64,000 nucleotides of DNA from Marinobacter maritimus (GCF_007671675.1 NZ_VCGW01000001.1:620001-684000), one strand, 5' to 3'. Shown: positions 31,842 through 44,260, counted from the stretch's first letter. Made by a program: numbers and translations. The notes: generated from the letters alone by a model not told the origin.

Positions 31842-33230
31842 GTGATCAGGATTTACAACACGCTCACCCAGCAAAAAGAAAACTTCACGCCCATCGAACC
31901 GGGAAAGGTTCGGATGTATGTGTGTGGGATGACGGTTTATGACTACTGCCACCTGGGCCATGCCCGGGTGCTGGTGGCCTTTGACGTGGTAACACGCTAT
32001 CTGCGCGACCGCGGGTACGATGTGACCTATGTGCGCAACATAACCGATATTGATGACAAGATTCTCCGGCGGGCTGAGGAAAACGGGGAACCGTTTACCG
32101 ATCTCACAGAGCGCATGATCGCCGCAATGCATGAGGATGAGGCCAGGCTTGGCGTGCTGCCACCCAGCGCAGAGCCCCGTGCAACGGATTACATCGCTGA
32201 GATCATTGCCATGATCACCACGCTTATTGAGTCTGATCATGCATATGCCGCCGATAACGGCGACGTGTATTTTTCCGTAGAGTCTTTCGAAGGCTATGGA
32301 AAACTCAGCAAGAAAAAGCTTGAAGACCTGCTTGCCGGCGCGCGCATAGACGTGCAGGAGGCCAAGCGCAGCCCAGCGGATTTTGCATTGTGGAAAGCCG
32401 CCGGCGAAGGCGAAGTGAGCTGGTCGTCGCCTTGGGGTGATGGTCGTCCCGGATGGCACATTGAGTGTTCCGCTATGTCGACCCGCTGCCTGGGTGATAC
32501 CTTCGACATTCATGGTGGTGGGCCGGACCTGCTGTTCCCACACCATGAAAACGAAATTGCCCAGTCCGAATGCGCGACAGGGCACACCTTTGTAAATACC
32601 TGGATGCACGCGGGCGCGATTCGCGTGAACAAGGAAAAGATGTCCAAGTCTTTGGGCAATTTTTTCACCATCCGGGAAATTCTGGAAACCTATCCGCCCG
32701 AAGTGGTGCGTTTCTTCCTGGTTTCCAGCCACTATCGCAGCCAGGTCGATTATTCCGAAGATAACCTCTCTGAGGCGGGGCGATCGCTTGCAAGGCTCTA
32801 TCATGCTCTGCGCGGCATCGTGCCGGAAAAGTCCGTCGACGTGTCTGAGACAGATCATGACCGGCGTTTTGTTGAACTGATGGACGATGACTTCAATTGC
32901 CCGGGCGCGATCTCGGTTCTGCACGCGCTGGCCAACGACATCAACCAGCACCGCCGCGAAGGCCGGGATGGTAGGGCAAAAGAGGCGGCGACTGTCATGG
33001 TCAGGCTAGGCGCTATTCTTGGTCTTTTGCAACAAGATCCGGATGCGTTTTTCCAGGCCGATTCCGGCAGCGAGCTGAGTGCAGAAGATATCGAAGCAAA
33101 AATTCAGGCTCGCGCTGATGCACGCAAAGCCAAAGACTTTGCTGGCGCTGACCGTATTCGTGATGAGCTGGCAGAACAGGGCGTTATTCTGGACGATTCC
33201 CGTGAGGGAACAAGCTGGCGGCGCAGCTAA
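31842..33230 (+). CDS. cysS: Cysteinyl-tRNA synthetase
   Basis: A 462-residue class I synthetase. The start is a GTG with a GGGAGA ribosome site. Zinc-ligand Cys28 is in [18 protein letters not shown], followed by the HIGH motif (HLGHAR), a WHIECSAM zinc-site block near 206, and a KMSKS motif ([11 protein letters not shown]) near 265. The length matches the family (about 461). It is cotranscribed with glnS. Confidence 0.97.
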   Translation: MIRIYNTLTQQKENFTPIEPGKVRMYVCGMTVYDYCHLGHARVLVAFDVVTRYLRDRGYDVTYVRNITDIDDKILRRAEENGEPFTDLTERMIAAMHEDEARLGVLPPSAEPRATDYIAEIIAMITTLIESDHAYAADNGDVYFSVESFEGYGKLSKKKLEDLLAGARIDVQEAKRSPADFALWKAAGEGEVSWSSPWGDGRPGWHIECSAMSTRCLGDTFDIHGGGPDLLFPHHENEIAQSECATGHTFVNTWMHAGAIRVNKEKMSKSLGNFFTIREILETYPPEVVRFFLVSSHYRSQVDYSEDNLSEAGRSLARLYHALRGIVPEKSVDVSETDHDRRFVELMDDDFNCPGAISVLHALANDINQHRREGRDGRAKEAATVMVRLGAILGLLQQDPDAFFQADSGSELSAEDIEAKIQARADARKAKDFAGADRIRDELAEQGVILDDSREGTSWRRS

Positions 33231-33263
33231 GGTTGTTACCAAGGTCGTGTTGTATTCAGGGAA

Positions 33264-33292
33264 ATGACCTTATAGGGAACTTCCCGTATAAT
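33264..33292 (+). promoter_or_regulatory. Sigma-70 promoter of glcB
   Basis: -35 ATGACC (33264-33269), 17-bp spacer and a perfect -10 TATAAT (33287-33292). Transcription should begin near 33299, giving a leader of about 65 bases before the malate synthase start codon. Confidence 0.65.
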
Positions 33293-33365
33293 GCGGCCTT
33301 CGATTTTTCGAGCCCGACCGCTGAGCGGCTTTCGGGACAGGGCTAACCCACTGAGGCTAAGAACG

Positions 33366-35546
33366 ATGACAGAGCGCGTACAACTCGGCGGCATTCAGGT
33401 CGCAAAGAATTTGTATGACTTCGTGAACAACGAAGCAATCCCGGGCACCGGAATAGATGCCGAAAAATTCTGGGCGGAATTCGACAAGATCGTCAACGAT
33501 CTGGCGCCGCGCAACCGGGAACTGCTCGCCAAGCGCGATGCAATTCAGGAAAAAATGGACAGCTGGAACCGCGACCACAAAGGTCAGAAGCTGGACATGG
33601 CCGCCTATAAATCTTTCCTCAAGGATATCGGCTACCTGGTAGATGAGCCGGCGGACTTCCGTATCTCCACGACCAACGTTGATCCCGAAGTCGCGACCAT
33701 GGCAGGCCCGCAGCTTGTGGTGCCGATCATGAACGCCCGCTTCGCGCTGAACGCAGCGAATGCGCGCTGGGGCAGCCTGTACGATGCGCTCTACGGCACC
33801 GACGCCATCTCTGAAGAGAACGGCGCTGAAAAGGGCCGTGGTTACAACCCGGTGCGCGGCGCCAAGGTTATTGAATTTGCACGCAACCTGCTGGACAGCT
33901 CCGCGCCTTTGGCTGCGGGCAGTCACAAGGATGCAGCTCTGTATCAGGTTGCCGGAGGCAAGCTGGTCGTCAAGCTGCAGAGCGGCGAGGTTACCGGCCT
34001 GAAAGACGAATCGGGTTTTGTAGGTTACACCGGAGCTGCCGATGCACCTACCGGCATTCTGTTGGTCAAAAACGGCATGCACTTCGAGATCCAGATCGAT
34101 GCCAGCCATCCGATCGGCAAGGACGACGGAGCCCATGTAAAAGACGTACTGATGGAATCTGCACTGACCACCATCATGGATTGCGAAGACTCAGTTGCCG
34201 CAGTAGATGCCGACGACAAGACACTGGCTTACAGCAACTGGCTGGGCCTGATGAAAGGCGACCTGGAAGAATCCTTCGAAAAAGGCGGCGAGCGTCTGAC
34301 CCGCAAAATGAATGCGGATCGCGAATACACCGCAGCCGATGGCAGCGAGCTTAAGCTGAAAGGCCGTAGCCTGATGTTTATCCGTAACGTGGGTCATCTG
34401 ATGACCAACCCGGCTGTTCTGCTGAAAGATGGTGCTGAAGTGCCTGAAGGCTTGATGGACGGCCTCCTTACCGGGCTGATTGCCATTCATGATCTCAAGG
34501 GTGCCAGTCGTTTTCAGAACAGCACTTCCGGCTCTGTGTATATCGTGAAGCCGAAAATGCACGGCCCCGAAGAAGTAGCGTTTACCAACGATTTCTTTGG
34601 TCGCGTTGAAGATGCTCTTGGTCTGCCGCGTTTTACCCTGAAAGTAGGCATTATGGACGAAGAGCGTCGCACTACGGTGAACCTGAAAGCCTGTATCCAC
34701 GCCGCAAAAGATCGTGCTGTGTTCATCAATACCGGCTTCCTGGATCGCACCGGCGATGAGATGCACACGTCCATGGAACTTGGGCCGTTCATTCGCAAAG
34801 GCGAGATGAAGCAGGCTGCATGGATTGGCGCTTACGAGCAGTGGAACGTTGATATTGGTCTGGAAACCGGCTTCCGAGGCGTTGCCCAGATTGGCAAGGG
34901 CATGTGGGCCATGCCGGACCTGATGGCTGACATGCTTGTACAGAAAATCGGTCACCCGAAAGCGGGTGCCAATACAGCATGGGTCCCTTCGCCCACAGCA
35001 GCAACCCTGCATGCAACTCACTATCACCAGGTGTCTGTTGCGGATATCCAGAAAGATCTGGAAAGCCGCACCCGTGCCAACCTGGATGACATCCTCACTG
35101 TGCCGGTGATGGATGGGCCGTCGAAGTTGACAGCGGCCGAGATTCAACAGGAGCTGGATAACAACGCCCAGGGTATTCTCGGTTATGTGGTGCGGTGGAT
35201 TGACAGCGGTGTTGGCTGCTCCAAGGTCCCGGATATCAATGATGTGGGCCTGATGGAAGACCGTGCTACGTTGCGAATATCATCACAGCATCTGACCAAC
35301 TGGCTGTATCACGGTATTTGCACCGAGGCGCAGGTTGAAGAAACCATGAAGCGCATGGCGCAGGTTGTCGATAAGCAAAATGCCAATGACCCGACGTACC
35401 GGGCAATGGCGCCGAACTTTGCAGACAGCGTAGCGTTCCAGGCCGCCATGGATCTGGTTCTGAAAGGTCGCGAGCAGCCGAACGGCTACACAGAGCCGTT
35501 GCTGCACGCATATCGCCTGAAGGCGAAAGAGAAATTCGGCCAGTAA
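33366..35546 (+). CDS. glcB: Malate synthase G
   Basis: A 726-residue monomeric malate synthase that condenses glyoxylate with acetyl-CoA in the glyoxylate shunt. The length and the blocks [17 protein letters not shown] (metal-site acidic residues near 270) and [14 protein letters not shown] (near 430), together with [13 protein letters not shown], are typical of isoform G. The start at 33366 ([12 protein letters not shown]) is preferred over an upstream in-frame start at 33291, which lies on the -10 box. It stands alone with its own promoter and terminator. Confidence 0.97.
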   Translation: MTERVQLGGIQVAKNLYDFVNNEAIPGTGIDAEKFWAEFDKIVNDLAPRNRELLAKRDAIQEKMDSWNRDHKGQKLDMAAYKSFLKDIGYLVDEPADFRISTTNVDPEVATMAGPQLVVPIMNARFALNAANARWGSLYDALYGTDAISEENGAEKGRGYNPVRGAKVIEFARNLLDSSAPLAAGSHKDAALYQVAGGKLVVKLQSGEVTGLKDESGFVGYTGAADAPTGILLVKNGMHFEIQIDASHPIGKDDGAHVKDVLMESALTTIMDCEDSVAAVDADDKTLAYSNWLGLMKGDLEESFEKGGERLTRKMNADREYTAADGSELKLKGRSLMFIRNVGHLMTNPAVLLKDGAEVPEGLMDGLLTGLIAIHDLKGASRFQNSTSGSVYIVKPKMHGPEEVAFTNDFFGRVEDALGLPRFTLKVGIMDEERRTTVNLKACIHAAKDRAVFINTGFLDRTGDEMHTSMELGPFIRKGEMKQAAWIGAYEQWNVDIGLETGFRGVAQIGKGMWAMPDLMADMLVQKIGHPKAGANTAWVPSPTAATLHATHYHQVSVADIQKDLESRTRANLDDILTVPVMDGPSKLTAAEIQQELDNNAQGILGYVVRWIDSGVGCSKVPDINDVGLMEDRATLRISSQHLTNWLYHGICTEAQVEETMKRMAQVVDKQNANDPTYRAMAPNFADSVAFQAAMDLVLKGREQPNGYTEPLLHAYRLKAKEKFGQ

Positions 35547-35557
35547 TATCGGCTGAG

Positions 35558-35595
35558 ACCATAAAAAAACCCGCTTCGGCGGGTTTTTTTATGGT
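35558..35595. terminator. Bidirectional terminator between glcB and folD
   Basis: A perfect 17-bp inverted repeat around a TTCG tetraloop: GC core CCCGC/GCGGG flanked by seven A and seven T residues. It provides a T-run on both strands for the two convergent genes. Confidence 0.93.
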
Positions 35596-35622
35596 TGCAT
35601 TATACCCTGGTGTACGAATTGA

Positions 35623-36480
35623 TTACTCGTTGTGCAGTTCGTTTGCCGCATACAAGGTGTTCTGCAAAAGGGTGGCAATCGTCATCGGGCCAACACCGCC
35701 CGGCACCGGCGTTATGTACGCAGCACGAGCTGATGCTTCATCAAAATCCACGTCGCCCTGCAGCTTGCCGTTCTCCATGCGATTGATACCCACATCAATC
35801 ACGGTGGCGCCGGGTTTTACCCACTCGCCCTTGATCAGCCCGGGTTTGCCGACAGCGGCGATCAGAATGTCGGCTTCACGAACGTACTTTTCCAGATTCG
35901 GGGTGAAGCGATGACATACTGTGGTGGTTGCGCCTTTGAGCAGCAGTTCCATGATCATGGGGCGACCTACGATGTTGGATGCGCCCACAACCACGGCGTG
36001 CTGGCCTTTGTAGGGGGTGTTAATGCTATCCAGCAGGGTTATGACGCCCGCTGGTGTGCAGGGCCTGAGTGCAGGCTTACGCTGCACCAGGCGACCGATG
36101 TTGTATGGGTGAAAGCCATCGACATCCTTATCGGGACGAATTTTCAGCAAGATAGGGTCTGCGTCCAGATGCTTTGGTAGTGGAAGCTGCACCAGTATGC
36201 CATCGACGAGGGGGTTCTCGTTCAGCTCATCAATCAGTGCTTCAAGGGCCTGCTGTGAGGTATCTCCAGGCAGGTCATAGGAAAGCGAGAGAATGCCCGC
36301 GGCGTCGCAGGCCTTGCGCTTGTTGCCAACATATACCTCAGAGGCCGGGTCGTTCCCTACCAGCACAACGGCCAGACCGGGGGCTCTTAGTCCTTGGCTG
36401 GTGCGGGCTTCAACTCCTGAAGCGACCTGTTGTCGGACTGCGGCTGCAATTTCTTTTCCATTGATCAGTTTGGCGCTCAT
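35623..36480 (-). CDS. folD: Bifunctional methylenetetrahydrofolate dehydrogenase / cyclohydrolase
   Basis: A 285-residue cytosolic enzyme that interconverts 5,10-methylene- and 10-formyl-tetrahydrofolate. Catalytic residues are in YVGNKRKAC (Lys near 56) and the QLPLPKH motif near 100. The NADP-binding part has [12 protein letters not shown] near 166 and the family end signature [15 protein letters not shown]. Length is as expected. It converges with glcB, and its upstream region precedes the tRNA operon. Confidence 0.97.
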   Translation of the reverse strand: MSAKLINGKEIAAAVRQQVASGVEARTSQGLRAPGLAVVLVGNDPASEVYVGNKRKACDAAGILSLSYDLPGDTSQQALEALIDELNENPLVDGILVQLPLPKHLDADPILLKIRPDKDVDGFHPYNIGRLVQRKPALRPCTPAGVITLLDSINTPYKGQHAVVVGASNIVGRPMIMELLLKGATTTVCHRFTPNLEKYVREADILIAAVGKPGLIKGEWVKPGATVIDVGINRMENGKLQGDVDFDEASARAAYITPVPGGVGPMTIATLLQNTLYAANELHNE

Positions 36481-36637
36481 GGTTCGTCTTGTCGGTTGGG
36501 CATTGATAGAATAAAAGGGCAGTTATTGTCTCATGCTTGCCGCCCAACTCCAATTGGGGAGCCGGTCTATGTCGTTGGGTGGGGCAGAAAAATTTGGAGA
36601 GAAACAGCGGATTTTTCAGAGAATTTCACTTTCCCTG

Positions 36638-36666
36638 TTGACGGAAGCATTTGGCGACAGTAATAT
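36638..36666 (+). promoter_or_regulatory. Sigma-70 promoter of the tRNA operon
   Basis: -35 TTGACG (36638-36643), exactly 17 bp, then -10 TAATAT (36661-36666). The start would be near 36673, about 34 bases before the first tRNA. A T-rich stretch lies upstream of the -35. Confidence 0.75.
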
Positions 36667-36706
36667 CCGCACCAACTTTGCTGATGCACATATTGTTCAG
36701 TTCAGA

Positions 36707-36783
36707 CGGGGTATAGCGCAGTCTGGTAGCGCGCCTGCTTTGGGAGCAGGATGTCGGGAGTTCGAATCTCTCTACCCCGACCA
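36707..36783 (+). tRNA. tRNA-Pro (anticodon TGG)
   Basis: A 77-base cloverleaf with acceptor CGGGGTA paired to TACCCCG, anticodon TGG at 36741-36743 in a TTTGGGA loop, T-loop TTCGAAT and encoded CCA. Confidence 0.97.
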
Positions 36784-36815
36784 TTTTCTGGATGTTCAGG
36801 TGGGCGAACGGTCAA

Positions 36816-36892
36816 GCGCCCGTAGCTCAGCTGGATAGAGCATCGGCCTTCTAAGCCGAGGGTCGCAGGTTCGAGTCCTGCCGGGCGCGCCA
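36816..36892 (+). tRNA. tRNA-Arg (anticodon TCT)
   Basis: A 77-base cloverleaf with acceptor GCGCCCG/CGGGCGC, anticodon TCT at 36850-36852 in a CTTCTAA loop, T-loop TTCGAGT and encoded CCA. It follows tRNA-Pro by 32 bases. Confidence 0.97.
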
Positions 36893-36968
36893 TTTCAGCC
36901 GTCGGCTTGACCGGTACCAGGCCACCGCAAGCGGCAAAGTTAAGCGTCTTAAGGTTATATACCGATGT

Positions 36969-37045
36969 GGTGGACGTAGCTCAGTTGGTAGAGCTCAGGA
37001 TTGTGACTCCTGCGGTCGAGGGTTCGATCCCCTTCGTCCACCCCA
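36969..37045 (+). tRNA. tRNA-His (anticodon GTG)
   Basis: A cloverleaf with acceptor GTGGACG/CGTCCAC, anticodon GTG at 37003-37005, and encoded CCA. The extra 5' G at 36969 can pair with discriminator C at 37042, the tRNA-His-specific G(-1):C73 identity element. Confidence 0.97.
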
Positions 37046-37149
37046 CTTTTCTTTGAGGCGTTTTCCACCCTGCTGAGTGATGTGACCTTTTCCAGGTTAT
37101 CGTTTTGAGTTTTCAGCTTGTGTGGTGATTTTGAATTGACGATTTTTCT

Positions 37150-37234
37150 GCTCCGGTGGTGGAATTGGTAGACACGATAGGTTTAGGTCCTGTTGCCGCA
37201 AGGTGTGGGGGTTCAAGTCCCTCCCGGAGTACCA
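37150..37234 (+). tRNA. tRNA-Leu (anticodon TAG)
   Basis: An 85-base class II tRNA with a long variable arm (TGCCGCAAGGTG region). Anticodon TAG at 37184-37186 in a TTTAGGT loop, T-loop TTCAAGT, encoded CCA. Acceptor GCTCCGG pairs with CCGGAGT with one G-T end pair. Confidence 0.96.
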
Positions 37235-37240
37235 TATTTG

Positions 37241-37273
37241 AAGGCTCTTGGAATTACGCCAAGGGCCTTTTTT
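37241..37273 (+). terminator. Terminator of the tRNA operon
   Basis: An 11-bp stem AAGGCTCTTGG/CCAAGGGCCTT with one T-G pair and a 7-base loop, followed by a T-run. It lies directly after tRNA-Leu. Confidence 0.88.
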
Positions 37274-37510
37274 AGTTCGAAAGAACAGAAGTGCCCCTTT
37301 GTTTTTCTCTTTTTGTCCCCAACTCTCCTGTGTAGTCGTCGCTGTAATCACTAATCGTGAAACTACCCGTGGCAGATGATTCTCTCGTCATGGTAAACCG
37401 TGATAAACTACCGGCTTTTAATTTTGGGTCCTTTCCGGGGAAGCTGCTCAGGAATGGACTTTTGGTTTTAATTTCATTCATATACCGAACCCGAAATTTG
37501 AGGATCTTCC

Positions 37511-38815
37511 ATGCAAGTGTCTGTAGAAACGACCTCCAACATCGAGCGTCGCATGACGATTGGTGTGCCCGCCCAGGAAATTGAACAGGCGGTTCAGAAA
37601 CGCCTGCAGGAAACTGCGCGTACTGTGCGCCTTAATGGTTTCCGCCCCGGCAAGGTGCCCATGAGCGTGGTCAAACGTCGGTTCGGTGATAGCGTGCGCC
37701 AGGAAATTGTCGGCGAGATCATGCGCGACAACTACATCAAGGCACTGCAGGAGCAGGATATTAACCCTGCGGGCTGGCCCAAGCTTGAGCCGAAAACCAT
37801 GGAAGCCGGCAAAGACCTTGAGTTCGTCGCCGTTTTCGAAGTTATGCCAGAAATCGAGCTGGGTGATCTGAGCCAGGTTTCCATCGAAAAGCTGACTTCT
37901 GAAATTACCGACAAAGATATCGATACCATGATCGATAACCTGCGCCGTCAGCAGGCCACCATGAAGTCCGTCAAGCGCAAGTCCAAGAACAAGGACGTGT
38001 TGACGATTGATTTCAAGGGCTCTATCGATGGGGAAGAGTTTGAGGGCGGTGCCGCTGAAGGCCATAAGCTGACCCTGGGTTCGGATCAGATGATCCCTGG
38101 CTTCGAAAAAGCCATCGTTGGTGGTAAAGCCGGCGAGGAGCTTGAAATTGAAGTGACCTTCCCGGAGGACTACCACAACGAAGATCTCAAAGGTAAGCCG
38201 GCGAAGTTCGATATCAAGATTCACGAAGTCGAAGAGCCTCAGTTGCCTGAGCTGAATACTGAGTTCTTTGCCAAGTTTGGTATTGAAGCTGAAGACGAAG
38301 CTGCGTTTCGTGAAGAAGTGAAAAAGAACATGGAGCGCGAGCTCAAACAGGCTGTGTCTAACAAGGTCAAGAATGACGTTGTAGACGGTCTTCTGGAAAC
38401 AACGCAGGTCGACATTCCCGCGTCACTGGCAGATCAGGAAATTGACCGCCTGAGGCAGGAAGCGGTTCAGCGCTTCGGTGGCCAAGTGGATTTCCAGCAG
38501 TTGCCAAAAGAAATCTTCCAGGAGCAGGCTGAGCGTCGTGTTAAAACCGGTCTGCTTTTCCAGGAAGTTGTGAAGGCGAATGATCTGAAAGTAGATCCGG
38601 CTAAAGTTGACGAAAAGATCCAGGAGATCGCGTCAACGTATGAACAGCCAGAAGAGGTTATTGCCCACTTCAGCGGCAATCCTGAGCAGAAGAACCAGAT
38701 CGAGTCCAGCGTGTTGGAAGATCAGGTTGTTGACCATGTGCTTTCTCAGGCAAAGGTTACGGAAAAGAAGGTCAAGTACGAAGAAGCCATCCAGGCTGGG
38801 CAGCCCCAGCGCTGA
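37511..38815 (+). CDS. tig: Trigger factor (ribosome-associated chaperone)
   Basis: A 434-residue chaperone at the ribosome exit tunnel. The order is an N-terminal ribosome-binding domain with the GFRPGKVP signature near residue 43, an FKBP-type prolyl isomerase domain (about 160-245, TIDFKGSIDGEEFEGG) and a helical C-terminal domain. A GAGGATC ribosome site precedes the ATG. It heads the tig-clpP-clpX-lon-hupB-ppiD series, a gene order conserved in gammaproteobacteria. Confidence 0.97.
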   Translation: MQVSVETTSNIERRMTIGVPAQEIEQAVQKRLQETARTVRLNGFRPGKVPMSVVKRRFGDSVRQEIVGEIMRDNYIKALQEQDINPAGWPKLEPKTMEAGKDLEFVAVFEVMPEIELGDLSQVSIEKLTSEITDKDIDTMIDNLRRQQATMKSVKRKSKNKDVLTIDFKGSIDGEEFEGGAAEGHKLTLGSDQMIPGFEKAIVGGKAGEELEIEVTFPEDYHNEDLKGKPAKFDIKIHEVEEPQLPELNTEFFAKFGIEAEDEAAFREEVKKNMERELKQAVSNKVKNDVVDGLLETTQVDIPASLADQEIDRLRQEAVQRFGGQVDFQQLPKEIFQEQAERRVKTGLLFQEVVKANDLKVDPAKVDEKIQEIASTYEQPEEVIAHFSGNPEQKNQIESSVLEDQVVDHVLSQAKVTEKKVKYEEAIQAGQPQR

Positions 38816-38878
38816 TCAGGCGGCGTGAAAGTGCCGGGGTCGGGTTAGTTTCCGGCCCCGCTGGCCGAACAGAGTTAG

Positions 38879-38900
38879 CAGCCGGCATGCCCGGCTGTTT
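38879..38900 (+). terminator. Intrinsic terminator between tig and clpP
   Basis: A 7-bp stem CAGCCGG/CCGGCTG with a 5-base loop, followed by TTTT. A second GC-rich hairpin without a T-run lies just upstream (38834-38860). Together they should reduce read-through into clpP. Confidence 0.75.
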
Positions 38901-39001
38901 TCATCTTGGCTTGCGGCTGGCAAAGTACAGGATGCAAGAATACCGAAGATGCCGTGGCTCGTCGCCACGTCCCATTTGTCCATAAGGAGTTCAGGCGCAT
39001 C

Positions 39002-39637
39002 ATGACGCAGAAACCAATCGATGGTCTCGCAATGGATGCCAGGTCAGCCCTGGTGCCGATGGTTATCGAGCAGACTGCCCGCGGGGAGCGCTCGTTCGAC
39101 ATTTATTCCCGTCTGCTTAAGGAGCGGGTGATCTTCATGGTTGGGCAAGTGGAAGATCACATGGCCAACCTGATCGTGGCGCAGCTTCTGTTCCTGGAAT
39201 CCGAAAATCCGGATAAAGATATTCACTTGTATATTAATAGCCCCGGCGGTTCTGTGACTGCGGGTATGTCCATCTACGACACCATGCAGTTCATCAAGCC
39301 CGACGTTTCGACGTTGTGCGTAGGGCAAGCGGCCAGTATGGGCGCCTTCCTTTTGGCTGGTGGTGCTGCTGGCAAGCGGGCCTGCCTGCCTAACTCGCGC
39401 GTTATGATTCACCAGCCTCTGGGTGGTTATCAGGGGCAAGCAACGGATATTGAGATCCACACACGTGAGATTCTCAAGATCCGTCACACCCTGAACTCCA
39501 TTCTGGCCCATCACACCGGCCAGGATCTGGAAACGATCTCGAAGGATACAGATCGTGACTATTTTATGGATCCGGACCAAGCTAAAGAGTACGGGCTGAT
39601 TGACTCGATACTTGATAAGCGCGTACCGAATAAATAA
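39002..39637 (+). CDS. clpP: ATP-dependent Clp protease proteolytic subunit
   Basis: A 211-residue serine protease that forms the barrel of ClpXP/ClpAP. The catalytic triad is Ser112 (GQAASMGAF), His137 (MIHQPLGG) and Asp186 (DTDRDYF). I use the ATG at 39002 with an AAGGAG ribosome site, not the in-frame upstream start at 38906. A short hairpin GTGGC/GCCAC lies at 38952-38967 in the leader. clpX follows 78 bp downstream. Confidence 0.97.
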   Translation: MTQKPIDGLAMDARSALVPMVIEQTARGERSFDIYSRLLKERVIFMVGQVEDHMANLIVAQLLFLESENPDKDIHLYINSPGGSVTAGMSIYDTMQFIKPDVSTLCVGQAASMGAFLLAGGAAGKRACLPNSRVMIHQPLGGYQGQATDIEIHTREILKIRHTLNSILAHHTGQDLETISKDTDRDYFMDPDQAKEYGLIDSILDKRVPNK

Positions 39638-39715
39638 TACTGGTGGTAATAGCGTCACCCTTGGCCGGCGCACGGGTATCTGAAGCGCCGGCAAAACGAG
39701 ATCAGAGGTATTTCA

Positions 39716-40999
<1,284 letters not shown>

Positions 41000-41026
41000 T
41001 TAGTCTTTCACTGCTGGACGATAAAT

Positions 41027-41053
41027 AAAAAGGGGCGGGAACGCCCCTTTTTT
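41027..41053 (+). terminator. Intrinsic terminator after clpX
   Basis: An 11-bp stem with core GGGGCG/CGCCCC, a GGAA tetraloop, A-tract before and T-tract after. It separates clpX from lon. Confidence 0.92.
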
Positions 41054-41100
41054 GTTGGTTTGTATCAGCAGCGTCCCGTGCTGTGTTGTTTGGTAAAGAG

Positions 41101-41127
41101 ATTGCAATTTCAACGGCCGCCCCAATG
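41101..41127 (+). promoter_or_regulatory. Possible heat-shock (sigma-32) promoter of lon
   Basis: ATTGCAA (41101-41107), 12-bp spacer, then CCCCAATG (41120-41127). The -10 part is close to the sigma-32 consensus (CCCCATnT). The -35 part is only a partial match to CTTGAAA. lon is a known heat-shock gene in this class. Confidence 0.4.
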
Positions 41128-41168
41128 AAGGGTGTTATGCTGAATGAAACACCGTCAGAGGATTCCTT

Positions 41169-43586
41169 ATGACCCGGATACCCGAAGATATCGTGCAAGA
41201 ATACCCGCTGCTTCCGCTCCGTGATGTGGTGGTGTTTCCGCACATGGTGGTCCCCCTGTTTGTGGGCCGCGAAAAATCCATTCAGGCTCTGGAAGCCGCG
41301 ATGGAAGGAAGCAAGGAAATCCTGCTAGTGGCCCAACGGGACGCCTCCACTGATGAGCCCGGCCCCAATGATGTATTTGAGGTGGGCACGCTTGCAACTG
41401 TCCTGCAAATGCTGCGGCTCCCTGACGGCACGGTTAAAGTGCTGGTTGAGGGTAATGCCCGGGCTGCGATCAGTAATATTACTGAAGCCGATTACCTGTC
41501 CGGTGGTGCTGCGCTCATGGACGACGAAGGGTTGCCTGATCGCGAGGAAGAGGTGCTCCTGAAAACCCTGATGGACGAGTTTGAAAAGTTTGTGAAGCTC
41601 TCCAGAAAAGTTCCCTCGGAAGTTTCCAATGCTTTGGCCGGCATCGAAGAGCTGGACCGCCTTGCCGACACCATGGCGGCCCATCTTGAAATGAGCATTC
41701 CGGAAAAGCAGGAGCTGCTGGAAGCGCTTGATGTTAATCGCCGTGTGGAGCTTCTGCTGGGCAAGCTGGATGGGGAGATCGACCTGATCGAGGTTGAGAA
41801 GCGCATTCGCGGCCGCGTAAAGAAGCAGATGGAGCGCAGTCAGCGCGAGTATTACCTGAATGAGCAGATGAAGGCTATCCAGAAAGAAATGGGTAACCTG
41901 GGCGAAGGTAATAACGATTTTGAAGAGCTGGAGCAGAAGCTCGAGGAAGCCGGCTTGCCGGAAGAGGCTCGGAAAAAAACGGAATCAGAGCTGAACAAGC
42001 TCAAGATGATGTCGCCCATGTCCGCTGAAGCCACGGTTGTTCGTGGTTATATCGACTGGATGCTTGCCGTGCCCTGGAAAAAACGCAGTCGCGTTCGCCA
42101 CGACATTGAGAAAGCCCGGGAGATTCTTGACCAGGACCATTACGGGCTTGACGAGGTCAAGAAGCGCATTCTTGAATACCTTGCGGTGCAGAGCCGAGTG
42201 AAAAAGGTTAAAGGTCCTGTTCTTTGTCTGGTGGGTCCTCCTGGTGTGGGTAAGACATCGCTTGGACAATCTATCGCTCGGGCCACCAACCGCAAGTATA
42301 CGCGGATGGCTCTGGGTGGTGTTCGCGATGAGGCTGAAATTCGCGGCCACCGTAAAACCTATATTGGTGCGCTACCCGGCAAGCTGCTTCAAAAACTTGC
42401 CAAAGTGGGTGTTAAAAACCCGCTGTTCCTGTTCGATGAAATCGACAAGATGGGCATGGATCACCGTGGTGACCCTGCATCTGCGCTATTGGAAGTTCTT
42501 GACCCTGAGCAGAACCACACGTTCAACGATCACTATCTGGAAGTGGACTACGATCTTTCCGATGTCATGTTCGTGTGTACGTCCAATTCCATGGACATCC
42601 CGTCTGCGCTGCTGGATCGCATGGAGGTTATCCGGATTCCGGGGTACACCGAAGACGAGAAGGTGAACATCGCGTTGCGTTACCTGTTGCCGAAGCAGAT
42701 CAAGGCGAACGGATTGCGTAAGGATGAGTTGACGCTACCCGAAGACACTCTGCGCGACATCGTCCGTTACTACACTCGCGAGGCTGGCGTTCGTGGTCTT
42801 GAGCGGGAAATCGCAAAGATCTGCCGAAAGGTTGTGCGCGAGCATGTAGAAGCCAATGACAAAGCCGTCATCGTTATCGAGCCCGATATGCTTGAGCACT
42901 ACTCTGGCGTGCGTAAATTCAACTACGGGCTGGCAGAGGAGACCAATCAGATAGGCCAGGTAACGGGCCTTGCATGGACTCAGGTGGGCGGTGAATTGCT
43001 CACGATCGAGTGCGCTCTTACGCCTGGTAAGGGCAGGGTTGTTAAAACCGGGTCTCTCGGCGACGTAATGCAGGAGTCTATCCAGACGGCGCTTACGGTT
43101 GTCAGAAGCCGTGCTGAGGGTCTGGGTATTGCAGACGATTTTCATGAAAAGCACGATTTGCATGTTCACGTACCCGAAGGAGCAACGCCCAAAGATGGTC
43201 CCAGCGCCGGTATTGGTATGTGCACAGCTCTGGTTTCTGCATTGACCAAAATTCCGGTTCGGGCAGACGTTGCGATGACCGGTGAAATTACTCTCAGAGG
43301 TCGGGTTCTACCCATTGGCGGGCTCAAGGAAAAGCTCCTTGCGGCTCATCGTGGTGGTATCAAGACCATTCTCATACCTGATGAAAATGTGAGAGATCTC
43401 AAGGAGATACCTGATAATATCAAGGAGTCACTGGAGATTCTTCCGGTCAAATGGATTGATGAAGTTCTGGATATTGCACTGGCCTATGCACCCGAGCCGC
43501 ACGCGGTTAACAAGTCGTCCGAGGCGAGTTCAGGTAAGTCGCGTGACGAAGAAAACGATGGTGCAGAACGCATAAAAACACATTAA
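41169..43586 (+). CDS. lon: ATP-dependent protease Lon
   Basis: An 805-residue protein combining an N-terminal substrate-recognition domain (about 1-200), a coiled coil (about 205-275), an AAA+ module with Walker [11 protein letters not shown] near 357, and a C-terminal protease with the catalytic dyad Ser679 ([11 protein letters not shown]) and Lys722 ([14 protein letters not shown]). It degrades misfolded and selected regulatory proteins. It has its own promoter region after the clpX terminator. Confidence 0.97.
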   Translation: MTRIPEDIVQEYPLLPLRDVVVFPHMVVPLFVGREKSIQALEAAMEGSKEILLVAQRDASTDEPGPNDVFEVGTLATVLQMLRLPDGTVKVLVEGNARAAISNITEADYLSGGAALMDDEGLPDREEEVLLKTLMDEFEKFVKLSRKVPSEVSNALAGIEELDRLADTMAAHLEMSIPEKQELLEALDVNRRVELLLGKLDGEIDLIEVEKRIRGRVKKQMERSQREYYLNEQMKAIQKEMGNLGEGNNDFEELEQKLEEAGLPEEARKKTESELNKLKMMSPMSAEATVVRGYIDWMLAVPWKKRSRVRHDIEKAREILDQDHYGLDEVKKRILEYLAVQSRVKKVKGPVLCLVGPPGVGKTSLGQSIARATNRKYTRMALGGVRDEAEIRGHRKTYIGALPGKLLQKLAKVGVKNPLFLFDEIDKMGMDHRGDPASALLEVLDPEQNHTFNDHYLEVDYDLSDVMFVCTSNSMDIPSALLDRMEVIRIPGYTEDEKVNIALRYLLPKQIKANGLRKDELTLPEDTLRDIVRYYTREAGVRGLEREIAKICRKVVREHVEANDKAVIVIEPDMLEHYSGVRKFNYGLAEETNQIGQVTGLAWTQVGGELLTIECALTPGKGRVVKTGSLGDVMQESIQTALTVVRSRAEGLGIADDFHEKHDLHVHVPEGATPKDGPSAGIGMCTALVSALTKIPVRADVAMTGEITLRGRVLPIGGLKEKLLAAHRGGIKTILIPDENVRDLKEIPDNIKESLEILPVKWIDEVLDIALAYAPEPHAVNKSSEASSGKSRDEENDGAERIKTH

Positions 43587-43601
43587 ACCCTGGATGAGTT
43601 G

Positions 43602-43631
43602 TTGACATGCCGGAGAACCCATTGGTATAAC
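43602..43631 (+). promoter_or_regulatory. Sigma-70 promoter upstream of hupB
   Basis: Perfect -35 TTGACA (43602-43607), 18-bp spacer, -10 TATAAC (43626-43631). Transcription from here would give a leader of about 185 bases before the GTG start of hupB. The leader contains a TATTCC/GGAATA inverted repeat near 43681-43714. Confidence 0.65.
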
Positions 43632-43824
43632 TGTTTCGCCGTGAAGCAGCCAATACCAAGGGCTCCCGCGCAGTATGTGCCTATTCCGAACACCGGTTGA
43701 ATACCGAAAGGAATAAGAAAACCGAAGAATGGAATTCTCCGACCGCTTATGCGATAGTCGAGAACGTCCGAGAAAAAACAATCCGACCTAGAACATCTTC
43801 AACCTGATAGCGAAGGGGTTTAGT

Positions 43825-44097
43825 GTGAACAAGTCCGAACTAATCGATGCAATTGCAGAATCAGCAGATATTTCCAAAGCAGCCGCTGGGCGCGCTCTGG
43901 ACGCAATGACCAACTCTATTACCGGTGCCCTCAAAAAAGGCGATCAGGTTACTCTGATCGGCTTTGGTACTTTCTCTGTGAAAGATCGTGCAGCGCGCAC
44001 TGGTCGTAACCCGCAGACAGGTGCCGAGATCAAGATTGCGGCCTCTAAAGTGCCCGGGTTCAAAGCAGGTAAGGCTCTGAAAGACGCCGTTAAGTAA
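43825..44097 (+). CDS. hupB: DNA-binding protein HU-beta
   Basis: A 90-residue nucleoid protein starting at GTG with a GAAGGGG ribosome site. The HU signature spans [26 protein letters not shown] (described as residues about 46-71), including the Arg-rich DNA-binding arm with the intercalating Pro in RNPQTG. It bends and compacts DNA as a homodimer or with HU-alpha. Position after lon is conserved. Confidence 0.97.
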   Translation: MNKSELIDAIAESADISKAAAGRALDAMTNSITGALKKGDQVTLIGFGTFSVKDRAARTGRNPQTGAEIKIAASKVPGFKAGKALKDAVK

Positions 44098-44260
44098 CGG
44101 TTCTTTCTCCGGCGGCTTCTGTCAAAGGGAGCCGCCAAGAAGAATTCAAGGCGCATTCCGACAGGGTGCGCCTTTTTACGTTAAGTGCACCGGCAGCAGG
44201 GTTTGATACCGCCGCCAAATGAAAAAACTGCACGACCTTGAACAGGGGTTCGGGAGAAAC

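Noticed and set aside
31827..32951. A 374-codon minus-strand reading frame opposite cysS
   Set aside because: It lies entirely within cysS, which is unmistakable. The frame is a product of codon bias on the antisense strand.
36481..37510. Small reading frames across the tRNA cluster
   Set aside because: They run through well-folded tRNA genes and have no ribosome sites or conserved features.
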